Positions 1 through 12,146 of a DNA stretch of 64,000 nucleotides are shown piece after piece. Made by a program: the position numbers and the translations under genes. Position 1 is the stretch's first letter; each line of letters begins with the position of its first letter. The notes under the pieces were generated by a model. That model was not told the origin of the DNA and did no database searches. It saw only the letters and a program-made list of their open reading frames with translations. Location: positions 18,724,001 through 18,788,000 of the forward strand of contig OZ234498.1 of assembly GCA_965153455.1 (NCBI GenBank), read 5' to 3'. This DNA is from Sphagnum compactum (Eukaryota; Bryophyta; Sphagnopsida; Sphagnales).

Positions 1-1204
1 AGAAAAAAAAAAAATGTGATAGAAAATTTAAGTACCACATAAATTTAGCCCAATTCTCAAAATTTCAACATCCAATGATTACTTCCTTAAATTTCAACAT
101 TTCACACAAGTGATTAATTTTTTTTTGACATTTCTAAAAAAATTTATTATTATTGCCAAACTTTAAAAGATATTAAAATAGTAGTCAAATAGTGTGGAAC
201 TCACTTTGGACATATAAATATGCCCAAGATACATTGCCTATCAAAAAGACCAATAAGAAAAATGACTATTTTTTATTGGCCAATCTTAATGATTGGTCAA
301 AGTGGCAACATATTTTCAATTTATAATATCCACTAAAATCCATCCACAATAAGGATTGATGTGTCCTTATGTTGGTGGCCCAAGTATATTAAATCTCATG
401 TAAGGTCATCCATCCCAATACTATTCCAACCAAAATGGGCTTAACTTTAGAGTTCTTTGAAAAAATTTAATCAATTGTTAGAGAAAAAAAATCACTCAAA
501 AATAAATAAATAGATTTGTCCCATTGGTTCAAAAATTGTGAAAGGAGAAACTTGCACTCACTTCATCAACGGTTTTATAATGATACCAAAAGCTAAGCAA
601 AGGGCCCCACAATTTGCAAAAGTCACAATGTGATCACATCCAAACAAACAAACACCTATCCTAATATATATCTAGAGCATCAATCCCACATTATTTAATG
701 CTTATTGTGTTAAGTAACCTAATATTTAGATTAAATTATTTTTTAATAAAATTATGTTAAAAAGTTAGCACTAACCTAAAATGTTAATTAACAATTTTGA
801 TGTCTATTCACATTTCATCACAAATTTACCAAGATTTGTAAGTTCGTTTAAATTCTATGCAAAATTTGATTTTCATAGATTCGTATAAAAATCACATTAA
901 TTTTATGTTATAGTTAATATGAACAATATTTGTACATATTCAATATTTCTAATATTTAAATCAATGAGACATTTTTTTGAATGACATATGTAAATGTTCA
1001 TATTTAACAAACCAAATCATATAATTTTATATAAAAATCACAACAATTGCACAAATTTAATTAGAATACACATCATACATATTTCACATCAAAAATTTAT
1101 AAATAAAAAAATCATTTATATATAAATAATTTAAAAAAAATCGTGTCATTTTTACACTTTGAAAACTCACGAATTTTACACATACATACTATTTTACAAA
1201 TTTC
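1..1204. other. AT-rich intergenic DNA, no gene seen
   Basis: I see no coding exon, RNA gene or clear transposon terminus here. The sequence is strongly AT-rich with many short A and T runs. Confidence 0.6.
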
Positions 1205-1214
1205 GGATAGGTTT

Positions 1215-1840
1215 TACTGTTAACCGACCTCCGACCAACAGTTGGCTGTCTCTGTCGGTGGATGTCTCTCATCCACTAAGGGGAACAAACACAAACACTT
1301 GTCGATTCACTGCAGATGAAACCGACCTCTGACCAACAATTGGCTGTCTCTGTCTGTGGATGTCTCTCATCCATTAATGTGACAAAACACAACACGCTTA
1401 TTGAGTCATTGCAGAAGAAAACCGAGTTGCAACCAACCATTCACCCATGGCTCTGTGGATGTCTCTCATCCACTAAGGTGACAAACACAAACACTTATTG
1501 ATTCATTGCAGATGAAAACCGACTTCCCAACCAACCATTCACCCATGGTTCTGTGGATGTCTCACATCCACTTAGATGACAAAACACGACCAGACATTGA
1601 TTTCACTGTCGATGAAAACCGGCCTCTGACCAACATTTTGCCCATCTCTGTCTTGGTAATGTCTCTCATCCACTAAGGTGACAAGCAGAACACTTGATTC
1701 ATTTACTCGCTGTGGATGAAAACCGAGCTCGGACCAACATTCACCCGTCTCTATGATGTCTCTCATCCACTAAGGTGACAAACAGAACGGTTAATTTATT
1801 CGCTGTGGATGAAAACCGAGCTCCACCCAACAATTGCGTC
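1215..1840. repeat. ~98-bp tandem repeat array upstream of tRNase Z
   Basis: Six to seven diverged units recur about every 98 bp. The element GACCAAC (or AACCAAC) is found near 1233, 1331, 1431, 1529, 1628 and 1732, with a degenerate copy near 1824. Each unit also holds a GGATGTCTCTCATCCACTAAGG-like core containing the short palindrome GGATG...CATCC, a GACAAACACAAACAC-like stretch and a GATGAAAACCG segment. The array ends less than 200 bp before the tRNase Z start codon, so it probably covers that gene's promoter. Short open frames inside it are by-products of the repeats. Confidence 0.85.
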
Positions 1841-2016
1841 CCACGAGACCGACACTGAGTGTATAAAAATGCACTGGGCTCTGTTGGCTGCTCTCGTTCT
1901 TTCTTTTTCTTCCCCCACGCTGCTTCCGCTTCAGATCGCGAGCGCCATCGCACCTTGGCGTTCGTCGCCGGGTCTGCTTGATCTTCGCGCTTGTGTATGC
2001 TTCTCAATTGTCGAGA

Positions 2017-5000
2017 ATGCAGTCTTTTTTGCACCCGCAGAGTGCCGCTGCAGGAGGAGTGCTGCTTCCAGTAGTGAGAGCGCAGCTTCCAATTCGTCAT
2101 CTTCTTCGCCCAGTTTCTAACAACTTTTCTCAGACGTCTGTAGCTAAAGTCCTGGCTTTTGGAGAAACGGATTTTGTGAACAGAAGAGTGAATTTCGCTA
2201 CTACTCAGTTTTTCACGGGAGAGAACAATTTGCCCCTGCAGTTGCCGGCGGTGGGGTCGCTGTTGGAACATAATTGTACAGCTTCCAACGTCGTCGGCTC
2301 GTTGAGAACTAGTGTTGTTGTCGTTGCTGCTGGGACGAAGAACTCCTCGCGCAAGGCGAATGCAGATTGCATTGATAATTCTGCGCAGCTTCTTACGGAA
2401 GACATGGGTTCTTTCTTCAACTCATTCTTTGTTTTCCGCACATCAGTTTCTCTTGCTACAAAACTTAAAAGAGCAGTTCCATCTTTAATATAATGTGGCC
2501 AATTTTTCATTGCAAAAGTTTCTGAAGAATTAATATGATTTTTTGGCTTTCGAAGCCCTTTCCAATACAAAGTGGAGACAGGACAACAAACTTCACAAAC
2601 CATTTGCAACTTAGTACAACTTTCAAACCCTCTTTAGGCAGACAAAGAGTTTTGTCCATTTTTTGGGCGGGTTTTCAGATGCGGCCTTGAAGAATAGGGT
2701 CTGGTCAGACACAATTTTACTGAATGTTGGTGACCTAGAAAACTATTCTGGATCATCTCCTCTCCCTCTTCTTCTTTTGGTAGGGTTCTGACTTGAGTGC
2801 TTGTTTTTTGTCGTCTTTTGGGGTTGTAGCAGCTCGTGGGATCAGCAATGGGTATGGGCAAACAAAGCTTGGAAGAGCAAAAACAGGGGCATTAGAGGTT
2901 GGTGGATTCTCCATAGAGGGTGTTTCTATTGGAGGACAAGAAACTTGTGTAATGGTGCCAGCCTACAAAGTTGCATTTGACTCTGGAAGGTGCCCTGAAT
3001 GTATCATCCATCAAGACTTTCTCTTCATTACCCATCCACATATGGACCACATCGTGAGTTTTTTGTATAAGCATAATTTCTCCTCTTCAAATTGTTTATT
3101 GTAGTCATTGTCTATTGTGTTTCTTCTTGTATCATGTGGTCAATTGAATTTATAACTTTTGATGCAAAAGAAGAACAAGTGGTGCCTAAGTTTTCTTCTT
3201 CAGCTAAAGGAGTTTTGACATGAAGCCATATCTTCGTCATGTTGTGCACCACTGAGAGTTGTGCACAATTGAGATGGTGACCAATTTTCCAGCCAGAGGA
3301 AAACTTCAACATGCACTGGCTTTGGATGTATAATTGGATTGGGTTGAGGTGTCTTAGGCATTTATGTAGCAGTAGTGCTTCTTAGCCTAATCATCAGGAT
3401 GGGTTTATTCCTCATAACGATAATGGCATTCTGTTGTGCAGGGAGGAATTTGCATGTATGTGGCTTCACGGGGTCTGTTGAAAATGAAGAAGCCAACAGT
3501 AATTGTGCCCCGTTGTGTGAAGGACACGGTGGAGAAACTCTTCCTTATTCAAAGAGAACTTGACGGATCAGATTTACCTGTGAATCTGATAGGCTTGGAT
3601 GTGAGTATGAAGTTTTCCAGCCGAATCATAGCTTGCCTCCTTGTTTGCCATGCTGGAACTCTGTTTTGTGTGTATAGCCAGCCACTGCACAGGTGTCTTG
3701 GCATGTATTTTAAGCTACCTGCTAAGGCACATAGTTGCCACCAAGGCCATTTCCAAGAATCCCTAAGGGCAACACTGCTCACAGTTGTAAGCAGATTGTT
3801 TAGGAGGCCAGATATATAAATATGTCATTAGGTGTCCATTATGTTATCTCAAGTTTTCAGCAAAATAAGGAGGTTTATTAGTGATCGTGAAATTCATCAT
3901 AATGAGAATCATGGGTGCAGAAGGTCTTTCAGTAGTCAATTCAATCCAATCCTACAATAGTAAGGAATTGATATTTGTGTTCCATCTTGTTTTGGTCTCA
4001 GATTGGTGAGGAGTTTGACATGGGCAAAAATGTTGTTGTAAAAGCATTTAAGACTTATCATGTTGTCCCAAGCCAGGTAATTCTTAACTGTTCCTTTCCA
4101 GTGTATGCAGCTCAGGTATGGCAACAGTGTCCCTGATGTGGGATAAGATAGGTACCTTTGTAGGACATACTGTGTTGATCCAAATTGGTCTCTGTCCCTG
4201 ACTTGGTCCTACTGGGCCCCATCTGCTTTCTGCATTTGAGAAAGTGTATGGCTCTTGAAACAGCCCATTCACTTTGTTTGTCTTTTGTTAATATTCGTAA
4301 GTATTCGTAAATAGTGACTGGGTTCAGATTGTCTGATAGTGTGTGGCCTGGGTATATATTGGCAGGGTTACATATTGTACTCAGTGAAAGAAAAGCTGAA
4401 ACCAGAGTACATGGGGCTGCCAGGGGATAAGATCAAATCACTAAAAGCTTCTGGTATCATGGTAACAGTGCCTGAAACCTCATTACATTCTCCCGAGCCA
4501 ACCTCAAATCTGCCTGCAATCAAGATGGCTTTGAAATTCAATGTATCTTCTTTTCCAGTCTTTGTCAACTGAGCTGTATGGCTCCATCTACTCAGAATCC
4601 TGCACACAGCTGTCCTCTTTACATTCCCTATTGGTGAACCCCATGATTTGCATCTGCTATTTGCTCTGTAAGACAGAATTTGCACCAAAACCAACTCTTG
4701 GGATGTTATGTAGATTACAGAAACCATCAAGGTGCCAGAAGTTGCTTTTACAGGTGATACAACATCCGATTTTATTACGAACAAGGCAAATCAAGATGCT
4801 CTGAATGCGAAGCTTCTCATTATGGAGGTAAAATATTTGATCATGCTTTGTTTCCAATCACAAGCTGGTACATAGGGTGTCTCCAGATTTCCATTGACAT
4901 ATTGGAACAGTCCGCATGTTCTCCCAGAATACTCCCAAGGGAGTTCCATCTTAAGATAGAAGTAGGTGACCAAATCTTTCTTGATATGTGCAGCATTTCT

Positions 5001-5861
5001 TGTTTCTACTAGCATCACTCTCAACCCATTTTCAGTTGATTTATGTGTGGTGGGTATATGCTTCTGCAGTCAACATTTTTGGATAATTATATGTCTGTTG
5101 AAAAGGCCCATGAGTACGGCCATACACATTTTTCTGAGGTACTACATCACCCATCCCTCAGTCTCTAGGATTGATCCTTCAAAGGCAAAAAAATGACTTA
5201 CCATTTATTCTCCCTTTCCTTGGTTTTGAGGAATAATCCCTCAAAACTTATTGATTCACCTTGCATTTGCACTCTCCTTTGGTCTCCAGATTTTTCCCTT
5301 GAAAATAGCTCCTGCAAAACAAGAACATAAAATACTACTGCTCAAATGTTTGACGAGCTTTGAGAACTATCAACTCTCAGTAATGCCAGCAACGGGCAAA
5401 TGTGCACCTACCAATAACATTTTGGTTGTGGCGTAGATTGTGGCATTGGGTGATCATTTCAAGAACAAGAACATTGTTCTTATCCATTTCTCTGCTCGCT
5501 ACACACAAGAGGTACACTATTGTCACTTCAGATTCCAAGTTCTTTTGACAAAGCATTTGTGCTTTCCACCACAATGCAGATACTTCTCACTGGGAGCTGG
5601 AGAAATGTTTGTCAATTGCCATACTTGAATCAGTCTTGGTGCTAATTCTTTCATGCATTTAACTATGGAAAATTAGGTCTAGTATTTCTGTGCCAGGAGA
5701 GAAGCACAACCATCTTACAAGAAACTAAAATATTCCATCCTATGATGTTTTCTGTGAGAGCTCACCTTACTGATTTACCTTGGCAGGATATTTTCAAAGC
5801 ACTTAAGGACCTTCCTCCAATTCTGCAAGGCCGAGTGGTGGCATTAACAGAGGGATTTTGA
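2017..5861 (+). CDS. tRNase Z (ribonuclease Z), short form with N-terminal extension, nine exons
   Basis: This metallo-beta-lactamase endonuclease cuts the 3' trailer from precursor tRNAs. Exons inferred from GT-AG sites and frame: 2017-2407, 2830-3053, 3442-3600, 4002-4076, 4366-4461, 4714-4827, 5070-5138, 5437-5511 and 5787-5861. Phases agree throughout and give 425 residues. The zinc-binding motif HPHMDH lies at residues 199-204, and a short GGICMYVASRG segment follows. Later blocks match plant TRZ1-type enzymes: GEEF, KAFKTYHVVPSQG, PEVAFTGDTTSDF, EYGHTHFSE, HFSARYTQE and the C-terminal LTEGF. About 145 residues precede the catalytic core. They are rich in Ser, Ala, Val and Arg at the start (MQSFLHPQSAAAGG), which suggests an organelle transit peptide; this is inference. 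The ATG at 2017 was chosen over in-frame codon 1978 because the latter is not ATG. The exon 2 acceptor could be 2830 or 2833, a one-residue difference. The gene converges on V-ATPase subunit C. Confidence 0.9.
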
Positions 5862-6896
5862 AGCAAATGGACCATACTTTTATTAAAACAAGGTTCTCTT
5901 TGTCCCAAATCCATTGTGATCTTGCAGCAAAAGATAGTATGCACCCCTTGAAAGGGAGATTTGATAAGCCTGCTTGGAATTAAAAAATTGGGTGGTCAAA
6001 ATCCGTTGTGTAGACCAAACTACATCATACAAAAGTTACTTTCATCATTTTGACATAAAATGGACAAACTTTTGAGGGTTGAAAACTTGGTAAAAGCCAC
6101 ATGATGTTTCTCTTGGCACTTGGTCAAAAATTCCGACGCATCCTCCAAGTCATCAAAAGAAGATAGCACACAAACATGGTAACACATTTGTGCAAAGTGA
6201 ATTTGCACAAGTTTGGTTTCTACTTTATTTGTAGGTCTCTTCTAGACACAGGTCACCCTAGGGCCTTCTTAAGCAAGTAAAGCACTCCAAGAGATTCCGT
6301 AGTGTATTTGGAGGGCACCTTATCCATGAATATCCCTCCTAGACTAGAGGAGACATTGGCTTGACTTCATCAGGTCTGAGAGATTCTAGTTGCTCAGACT
6401 TAAGTACCATTAACAGGAGAGGAGTGACTTATTCTACCAAAAGAGTTGTGCATGTCCTCAAGCTGAAGAGAGCAATAGAGACAACCTTCTCTCTGTCTCG
6501 TGAATATCAGAAACACAAAAGGTAAAACATTGAGAATGTCTCGTGAATATCAGAAACACAAAAGGTAAAACATTGAGAATGTCGAATATCAGAAATGCAA
6601 AAGGTGTCAAACATTGAGAACCCATATAGGAACAGCAGTCCGTTGGCTTCTTCTCAAAAATAAAAAAGTTACAATGATTATAGAAAGGAGGAAGATACAA
6701 GCCAACAATGCCTCTGAGGACCTTGGGTTTGCCACCAAGCCCCTAAGTTGGGCAGCATCCATTATGTGGAGTTTAAAATAGAGAGACCTCTATGTCTTCA
6801 AGAGTTGGCATTGAACAACAACCTCCAGTGGAGAAATAATTAATACTAAGACTCTGCCACTACAGAATGAAAACATGACAATGACAGTGATGACTA
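5862..6896. other. Intergenic region between convergent genes
   Basis: The 3' ends of tRNase Z and V-ATPase subunit C face each other across about 1 kb. Apart from the short tandem repeat at 6496-6622 I see no gene. It should contain both 3' UTRs. Confidence 0.6.
6496..6622. repeat. 43-bp direct repeat, two full copies and one degenerate
   Basis: TCTCGTGAATATCAGAAACA begins at 6496 and again at 6539. A third, diverged copy starts near 6581 (CGAATATCAGAAATGC). It lies in the intergenic space between the two convergent genes. Confidence 0.85.
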
Positions 6897-9800
6897 CTAT
6901 GATGACAAGTTGACAGTTATTGACACATAGGGATGCACATCTGCATCACCCCCAGCAAGGCCCATCATGCCTGAATCTTCATCAGACTTCCAAAATGCAC
7001 TGCAATCACCATGTTTGCCCTTTCAGTATTCAAACCAAAATTTCCATCCATGCCATCAATGTCTCAAACCATTTGACATCATTATTGATGCTGTGGATGT
7101 CAAAAGCATATTGGTTTCACATCTATACAAAAATTTACCAAAATGCAGACATTTTGCACAAGAGCTTTGCATACCTATTCCTCCCATCACAGAGATTCTC
7201 AAGTGTCGTGCGCACTCTTTTCTCATTTTTTGCACTTGGAGCCAAAACAGCTGCCTGAAGTCAACACAATGTTTGCAACAGTAGTTGTTAGAGTAATGAA
7301 GTGGCATTGCTAAATATGCAATTAGGAGAAACTGCTGTTGGTGAACACTTGATACTAACCAGAAACTGCGGGGGAAGACCATATCTCAAAATGCTCTCTG
7401 TAAAGATACGGATTGCACATATGTGCATCCATGAGCTGAAAACCTGCACAAGGAGATGTTCACAATGCCTTGGGAGTTCAGTAAAATCCATGGCAAGTTT
7501 TCCTCTGTTTCAATTCCTATGCATCCTGTCACTTCTCTGAACATGCCAATATTGTTCGAGAAACATCGTATCCTAGAAGTTGCTTCTTACAAACACATTG
7601 AGCATTATAGTTGATTCCAGATTCCACATGTAACCTTAACAAGACCCTCTTCACTAACAATAATTTTGCAGGACACAGTTCATTCAACGCATTCTCCCCA
7701 ACTAAAATGTGTCTTCCCACCTTGGATTCACAAGGAAACATGAATGCTCAAACAAGGGAGGACTTCCTGCTAGGTAGTTGATGGCCTATATTGCAATGGA
7801 TACCTCTCCATAACTTGCATAGCACCATTGTAGCAGAGTACTCTGTAACATTTCTTGGTCACGCTGCAGACGGTCTAGTTCTTCCTTTCGTTGTGTCTGG
7901 CCTTCTGGATCAAACTCAAAATCTCGAACCTGATTTTAGGTTTCTTGATTAGAGTCAGAGATTAAAATATGAATTGTTAAATTTGTGTCATGAACCCTAA
8001 TTTAAAAAAGACAAATATGCTATATGATGCAGCATAGCCCCCAGCCCACCTGAAAACCCTTCTCACGAGCAGATGTCTTAAATGTGTCTGCCACCTTACG
8101 AAACAGAGTCACTGTGTACAGTGCATACTCATTGTCCTCTGATAATTTCTTTGACGACCGTGGGACCTGCAGCAGACCATGGTGTCATAACATGGACAGC
8201 CACACAAGCAACAAAACTGAAGCATGTGATAACACAACACCTGGAGAGCCATTTTCATCAACCCAGCTTGATATTCATAACAGACAACATTTTGTCACTG
8301 ATGACAAAACTCAACAATGCATAAGATGTATGACTTGGAATTATTGACACTGTTGTAGCTCACCACATACCACAAAAGAAGAGAGTGTCTCATAGTGAGA
8401 TAGCCAATCCTTCTGAGAATACTTGGAAACCACCACCAACAGAGTGACCAAATGCTCAGTGTTGACAACATCATCAGCTTTTACCAAGTCTGACAGATCC
8501 CTCACTGCCATGCTGTCCAGTTCAACATTAGCTCCACTTTGTCAGCAAGCTCATTATTCACAGTGGCACATGTGGAGTCCCATTCCCAGAGCAAATACAG
8601 AAAAAGATTACATTAACCATAGGGATTCTGTAACGTGCTTGCAGTTACAGCACATTCAAGTTGCTTGGCACAGAATTAAATACCTCCCATTCTGCTTTCG
8701 AAGAATAGTGCTCAGTTGTGTTTTCACATTGCTGTACTCTGCTACTCTGACCTGCAAATGCACAACACCTCCCTCTCATGATGCAGCAACACAGAGATCA
8801 AAAAGGTAAAAGCTAAACTTTTACACCAATTAAAAATCTGACAGAAAGATGGCCATTGTTGCATCTTTAGTGGTAGTCCATAAACTCCACAGCTGCATTT
8901 TTTATGATAGCAGCTGAACTCATAGTGAGCACCACAATGGTATCTGAACCATCCACCTGAATGAAATTCAGCAAAATGACATATTTGCCCTCACATGAAC
9001 AGAATGCTTGCAGATTCTTACCCTCACATTATCATACTGCTTATTTTAGCACAGTAAAACACAATAGAGCTAGGCTGTAGGCTTTGTGCACCTTCAGGTC
9101 ATCTTCAAGCTTAGCCACACTATCTTGAATAGCATCTACAACCTCCCTCAGAGGTGTCATGGTAGGATACTTTGCTTCATCCCAACTGAACCTGCAGTCA
9201 ACTGGACCTTCAGTTTCACTTGAAGCACTGCTGGTGCAGATGCAAGCCAATCACACCACTTCAAAGAGACATTTCTGTTCATCTGATCCTCCCACATAAC
9301 AGGTTTCCAGTGGCAATCTATTTACTAGATACACAGCATTACCAGCTAAATTACTCAAGTCTGAACTTTCTTCCACCTTAGAACCAGAACTTGTGGTGCT
9401 TGAAGCTGGCTTACTGAATTTAAACACCTCTCAGATCCTTGCCAAGGACAATACAAACAATTCAAGGTTTGTGAAACCTTCTGCATTATCCAGGTTCACC
9501 CATGTGCGCACACCATTCAAGACAGACACAGACCCAATCATCAAGTGGCTGGCTGCACTCCTCTTGCAAGAGAAGTATGCTCAAATGGAAACGCATCTTT
9601 GTGGTACCTATCTAGAACTCCTCTGTGTATGTTCTGGCCTTCCAACTGTGTGAATGCTATTGTCTAAGGCAGCCCAGAGATGCAACTAAGTAAGATGGCA
9701 TGCTGGAGTGTTGTCCTTCTTAGTTCGCAAGGCAATGCAAAACATCAGAAGGAAATTACTTAATGTCCCTCAAAGTTTCGAGGAGTTGTCAGGTGAGAAG

Positions 9801-11260
9801 AAATCAGAATAAGGGAACTGTTTGGTTTCTCAGATTGGAACCTGGTGACATAAGAATCGATAGGAACACCATCCACAGCAAGAGCACTTGAATCTGCAAC
9901 TGCCACACGCTCCAGCTCATCAATCTGCCTCTTCACCTTGTGTGTCACTCCCTCCACGACTGAGTTTGCCTACAGAGAGAAACCGTTGTCATAAGCCTAA
10001 TGTAAGAATTTCCAAGTTTCCAGCAGCATTCTTGATAAAAAGAAGCAAGATTCTGAATCACAGGAACACAAATAAAAGATCTGTACTTGAAGCAGACTCT
10101 GCACTCATTTCAGACCACAACTGCAAGTAAAAGAAGCGTGATAATGAGCACTAGATTTCTTTCTCTCACCTTTGTTAAGTCATCACTGAGGGCCAGTAAA
10201 GAGTCCATTGTGCCGACACGCAAATCTGGAATATGAAACTGCAAAAATACCAAAACCTTCAGCATTCCATCCTTCATAGTTACAGCATATTGTGACCAGC
10301 ACAACCCCCCACCCTTCTAAGAGCAACTCCACCAATGCTGAGTATGTGACCCTGCAAATTAAAATTAGATGAAGTCAAAACATGCTGGTTCGGCTGAGTA
10401 AAATGGCTTTTGCCAAGCATTTTTGCACAGTTTGCTGAGGCTGGTACAAGGCACATCAAAGCCTAACACCTGCCAGAGAAAGTGTAATAAAGATGATCTG
10501 AAAGCTGCTCCCAGTTTCTGTTTGACCGACCATAATGATTGGTCCAGGTGTTTTGCTATTAGTAGTCTCCCACCTATTTGCAGTCCCAGTTGTAGTTGGA
10601 AAGAAGTAAATAAATAAACTTGGATGTGAAAAATATTCGTGCAGAGAGGACCGCTTGAGATGCTCTAAGGCTAATAATCGAAGCATTATTACGAAAACCT
10701 CCATGCTCCGCATACACCATGAAAAAACCTCGTTAAGAATGAAAAGCTTCGCACAAACCGCCATACTGGATGCATTGCCACACCAATTTCAGATCCGTAA
10801 TAAAGCCAAACAGCACAACATGGATCCTCACAAGACAAAATCTCCTTAATAGGCCGTATCAAAAGCTTCGCACAAACCGCTATACTGGATGCGCTGCCGC
10901 AGCACTTCCAGATCCGCAATCAAGCGAAACAACGGCAAATGAATCCTGACAAGAAAAAATCTCCTCTGAAGGCCGTCTCTAAGTCTGTCCGTCTGTCCGT
11001 ATTTCTTGCACATAAGCTTCCCAGATCATAGGTTGTAATACGACAAACAAACCAGCTGATACAAATCCTGAGCATGAGAAGAAAAAGCTCCGAGATCTAA
11101 TAGTAACTCCGGTTCTTAGACATCAGGACGCTACCTTGTAAGTGGGAATATCAAACGCAATTTTGGAGATGTCCCGCTGCAAATTCTCCCATGTGGAAGA
11201 AGACGAAGCTGTCGATCCTTGCAACGGCAACGAAACTAAAATGTACTTGGAAACTGCCAT
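6897..11260 (-). CDS. VHA-C: V-type proton ATPase subunit C, eleven exons
   Basis: Subunit C belongs to the peripheral stator of the vacuolar H+-ATPase and holds V1 on V0. Exons in transcript order: 11260-11135, 10238-10170, 9969-9842, 9191-9092, 8751-8684, 8536-8371, 8166-8050, 7929-7804, 7443-7360, 7254-7175 and 6999-6897. All junctions are GT-AG and keep frame, giving 388 residues (Arabidopsis VHA-C/DET3 is about 375). Recognisable blocks in order are [130 protein letters not shown], and the C-terminal [14 protein letters not shown]. The start at 11260 is the ATG directly before the conserved N-terminus; an in-frame upstream ATG at 11311 would add 17 residues. No stop or frameshift is seen, so the gene looks functional. 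Confidence 0.93.
10742..10979. repeat. ~119-bp tandem duplication inside VHA-C intron 1
   Basis: Two diverged copies start with AAAAGCTTCGCACAAACCGC near 10742 and 10861. They share CATACTGGATGC/TATACTGGATGC, CAGATCCG, and a final AAATCTCCT...GGCCGT block. The duplication sits within the ~0.9-kb first intron of VHA-C, away from the splice sites. Confidence 0.8.
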
Positions 11261-11846
11261 CGCCGCCCTTGTTGTTTCCCTTAATTTCCACAAAACTTTC
11301 TCCCGACTCACCAGCCAACCCCGCGCTCCTTCTCTTCTTCTCTCCGCCGGAAAACGTCCTCACAATCCCTCGCCTCCTTGCTGCAAGAATCTGGAATGAT
11401 GATGCATTTTTCAGAAGCGAGAGAGAGGAGAGGAGAGGAGGAAGGGAAACTACGACTCTTGTGGGCTAGCGTCGTCGTGTTCCTTGCGCGGAAACGGAAG
11501 CGGCGAAGATCCGTGCGAGAATATCGTGCACATTTCGAACCCTCGACCTCGCCAAGCAGCCTTTTCTTTTATTTTATTTTGTGGCTACGTGTTTCAAAAT
11601 GGCTAAAAATATGATTTTTTTCCTGTTTTCTATCGCCACATTTCTATAGTTTTTTCTTTTTTTTGGAAATATTGACAGATTTCTCTATTGGGTCCTAGCC
11701 AGAGTGCGTTTTTTTTTGTGTGCCGAAATTTGGCAACTTGGCGGCTTTTTTTCAGGAAATGTAAAAACACACACCAAAATTGTGATTTTTAGGGATCTAT
11801 TGCCATTTTTCGAAATAAAAATAATAAAATAGCGGCATCTATGGCC
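11261..11846. promoter_or_regulatory. Probable 5' UTR and promoter region of VHA-C
   Basis: This lies directly upstream of the minus-strand VHA-C start codon. It has a GA-rich tract at about 11418-11450 (GAGAGAGGAGAGGAGAGG), which is CT-rich on the transcribed strand, as is common in plant 5' UTRs. It becomes AT-rich further away. No TATA box or start site can be assigned with confidence. Confidence 0.35.
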
Positions 11847-12146
11847 ATAGTGAACCAGCACTCACCAGCGCACCATCCACTGGATGCCTGTTATTACTCA
11901 GTTGTGGATGAACCTCAACTGAGTTAGTGTACGGTTTCACCATGGTAACCAATTATGTAAGAAATAGGTCTCAAATATAGGTAGATAAGTTAGGAAAATA
12001 GATAACTACTAGGTAAAAGTAGATGGTTTATACATAGGTAAGGGCTGTTTTTACTACCTACCCACTAACAACCTGCTTGTGGGTTGTTAGTAGGTAGGTA
12101 GTTAAAAACAGCAACACAGCTAACCACCCTGGTTAGCTAAGGAACT
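11847..12146. repeat. Dispersed ~300-bp repeat, copy 1, with a 30-bp-stem hairpin
   Basis: It is clearly homologous to 19606-19910: TGAACCAGCAC, GGATGCCTGTTATTACTC, GATGAACCTCAACTGAGTTA, the TAGGTAGATA block, and the ending AGCTAACCA...TGGTTAGCT. At 12044-12112 an imperfect hairpin has a ~30-bp stem running from GCTGTTTTTACTACC to GGTAGTTAAAAACAGC, with one bulge, one mismatch and an 8-nt loop. The 3' border is itself a short palindrome. It looks like a non-autonomous mobile element, but I cannot assign it to a superfamily and see no clear target duplication. Confidence 0.75.

Noticed and set aside
2841-2896. Alternative frame through tRNase Z exon 2 reading AMGMGKQSLEEQ, suggesting a frameshift
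   Set aside because: That frame stops at once, whereas joining ATGG at 2407 to 2830 gives one open frame through the conserved SIEGVSIGG core. No frameshift is needed.
12120-12146. Palindrome plus CTAA as a Helitron 3' end
   Set aside because: The stem directly abuts CTAA with no spacer, the two copies differ (CTAAG against CTAGT), and similarity seems to continue a few bases beyond. Not enough to assign Helitron.
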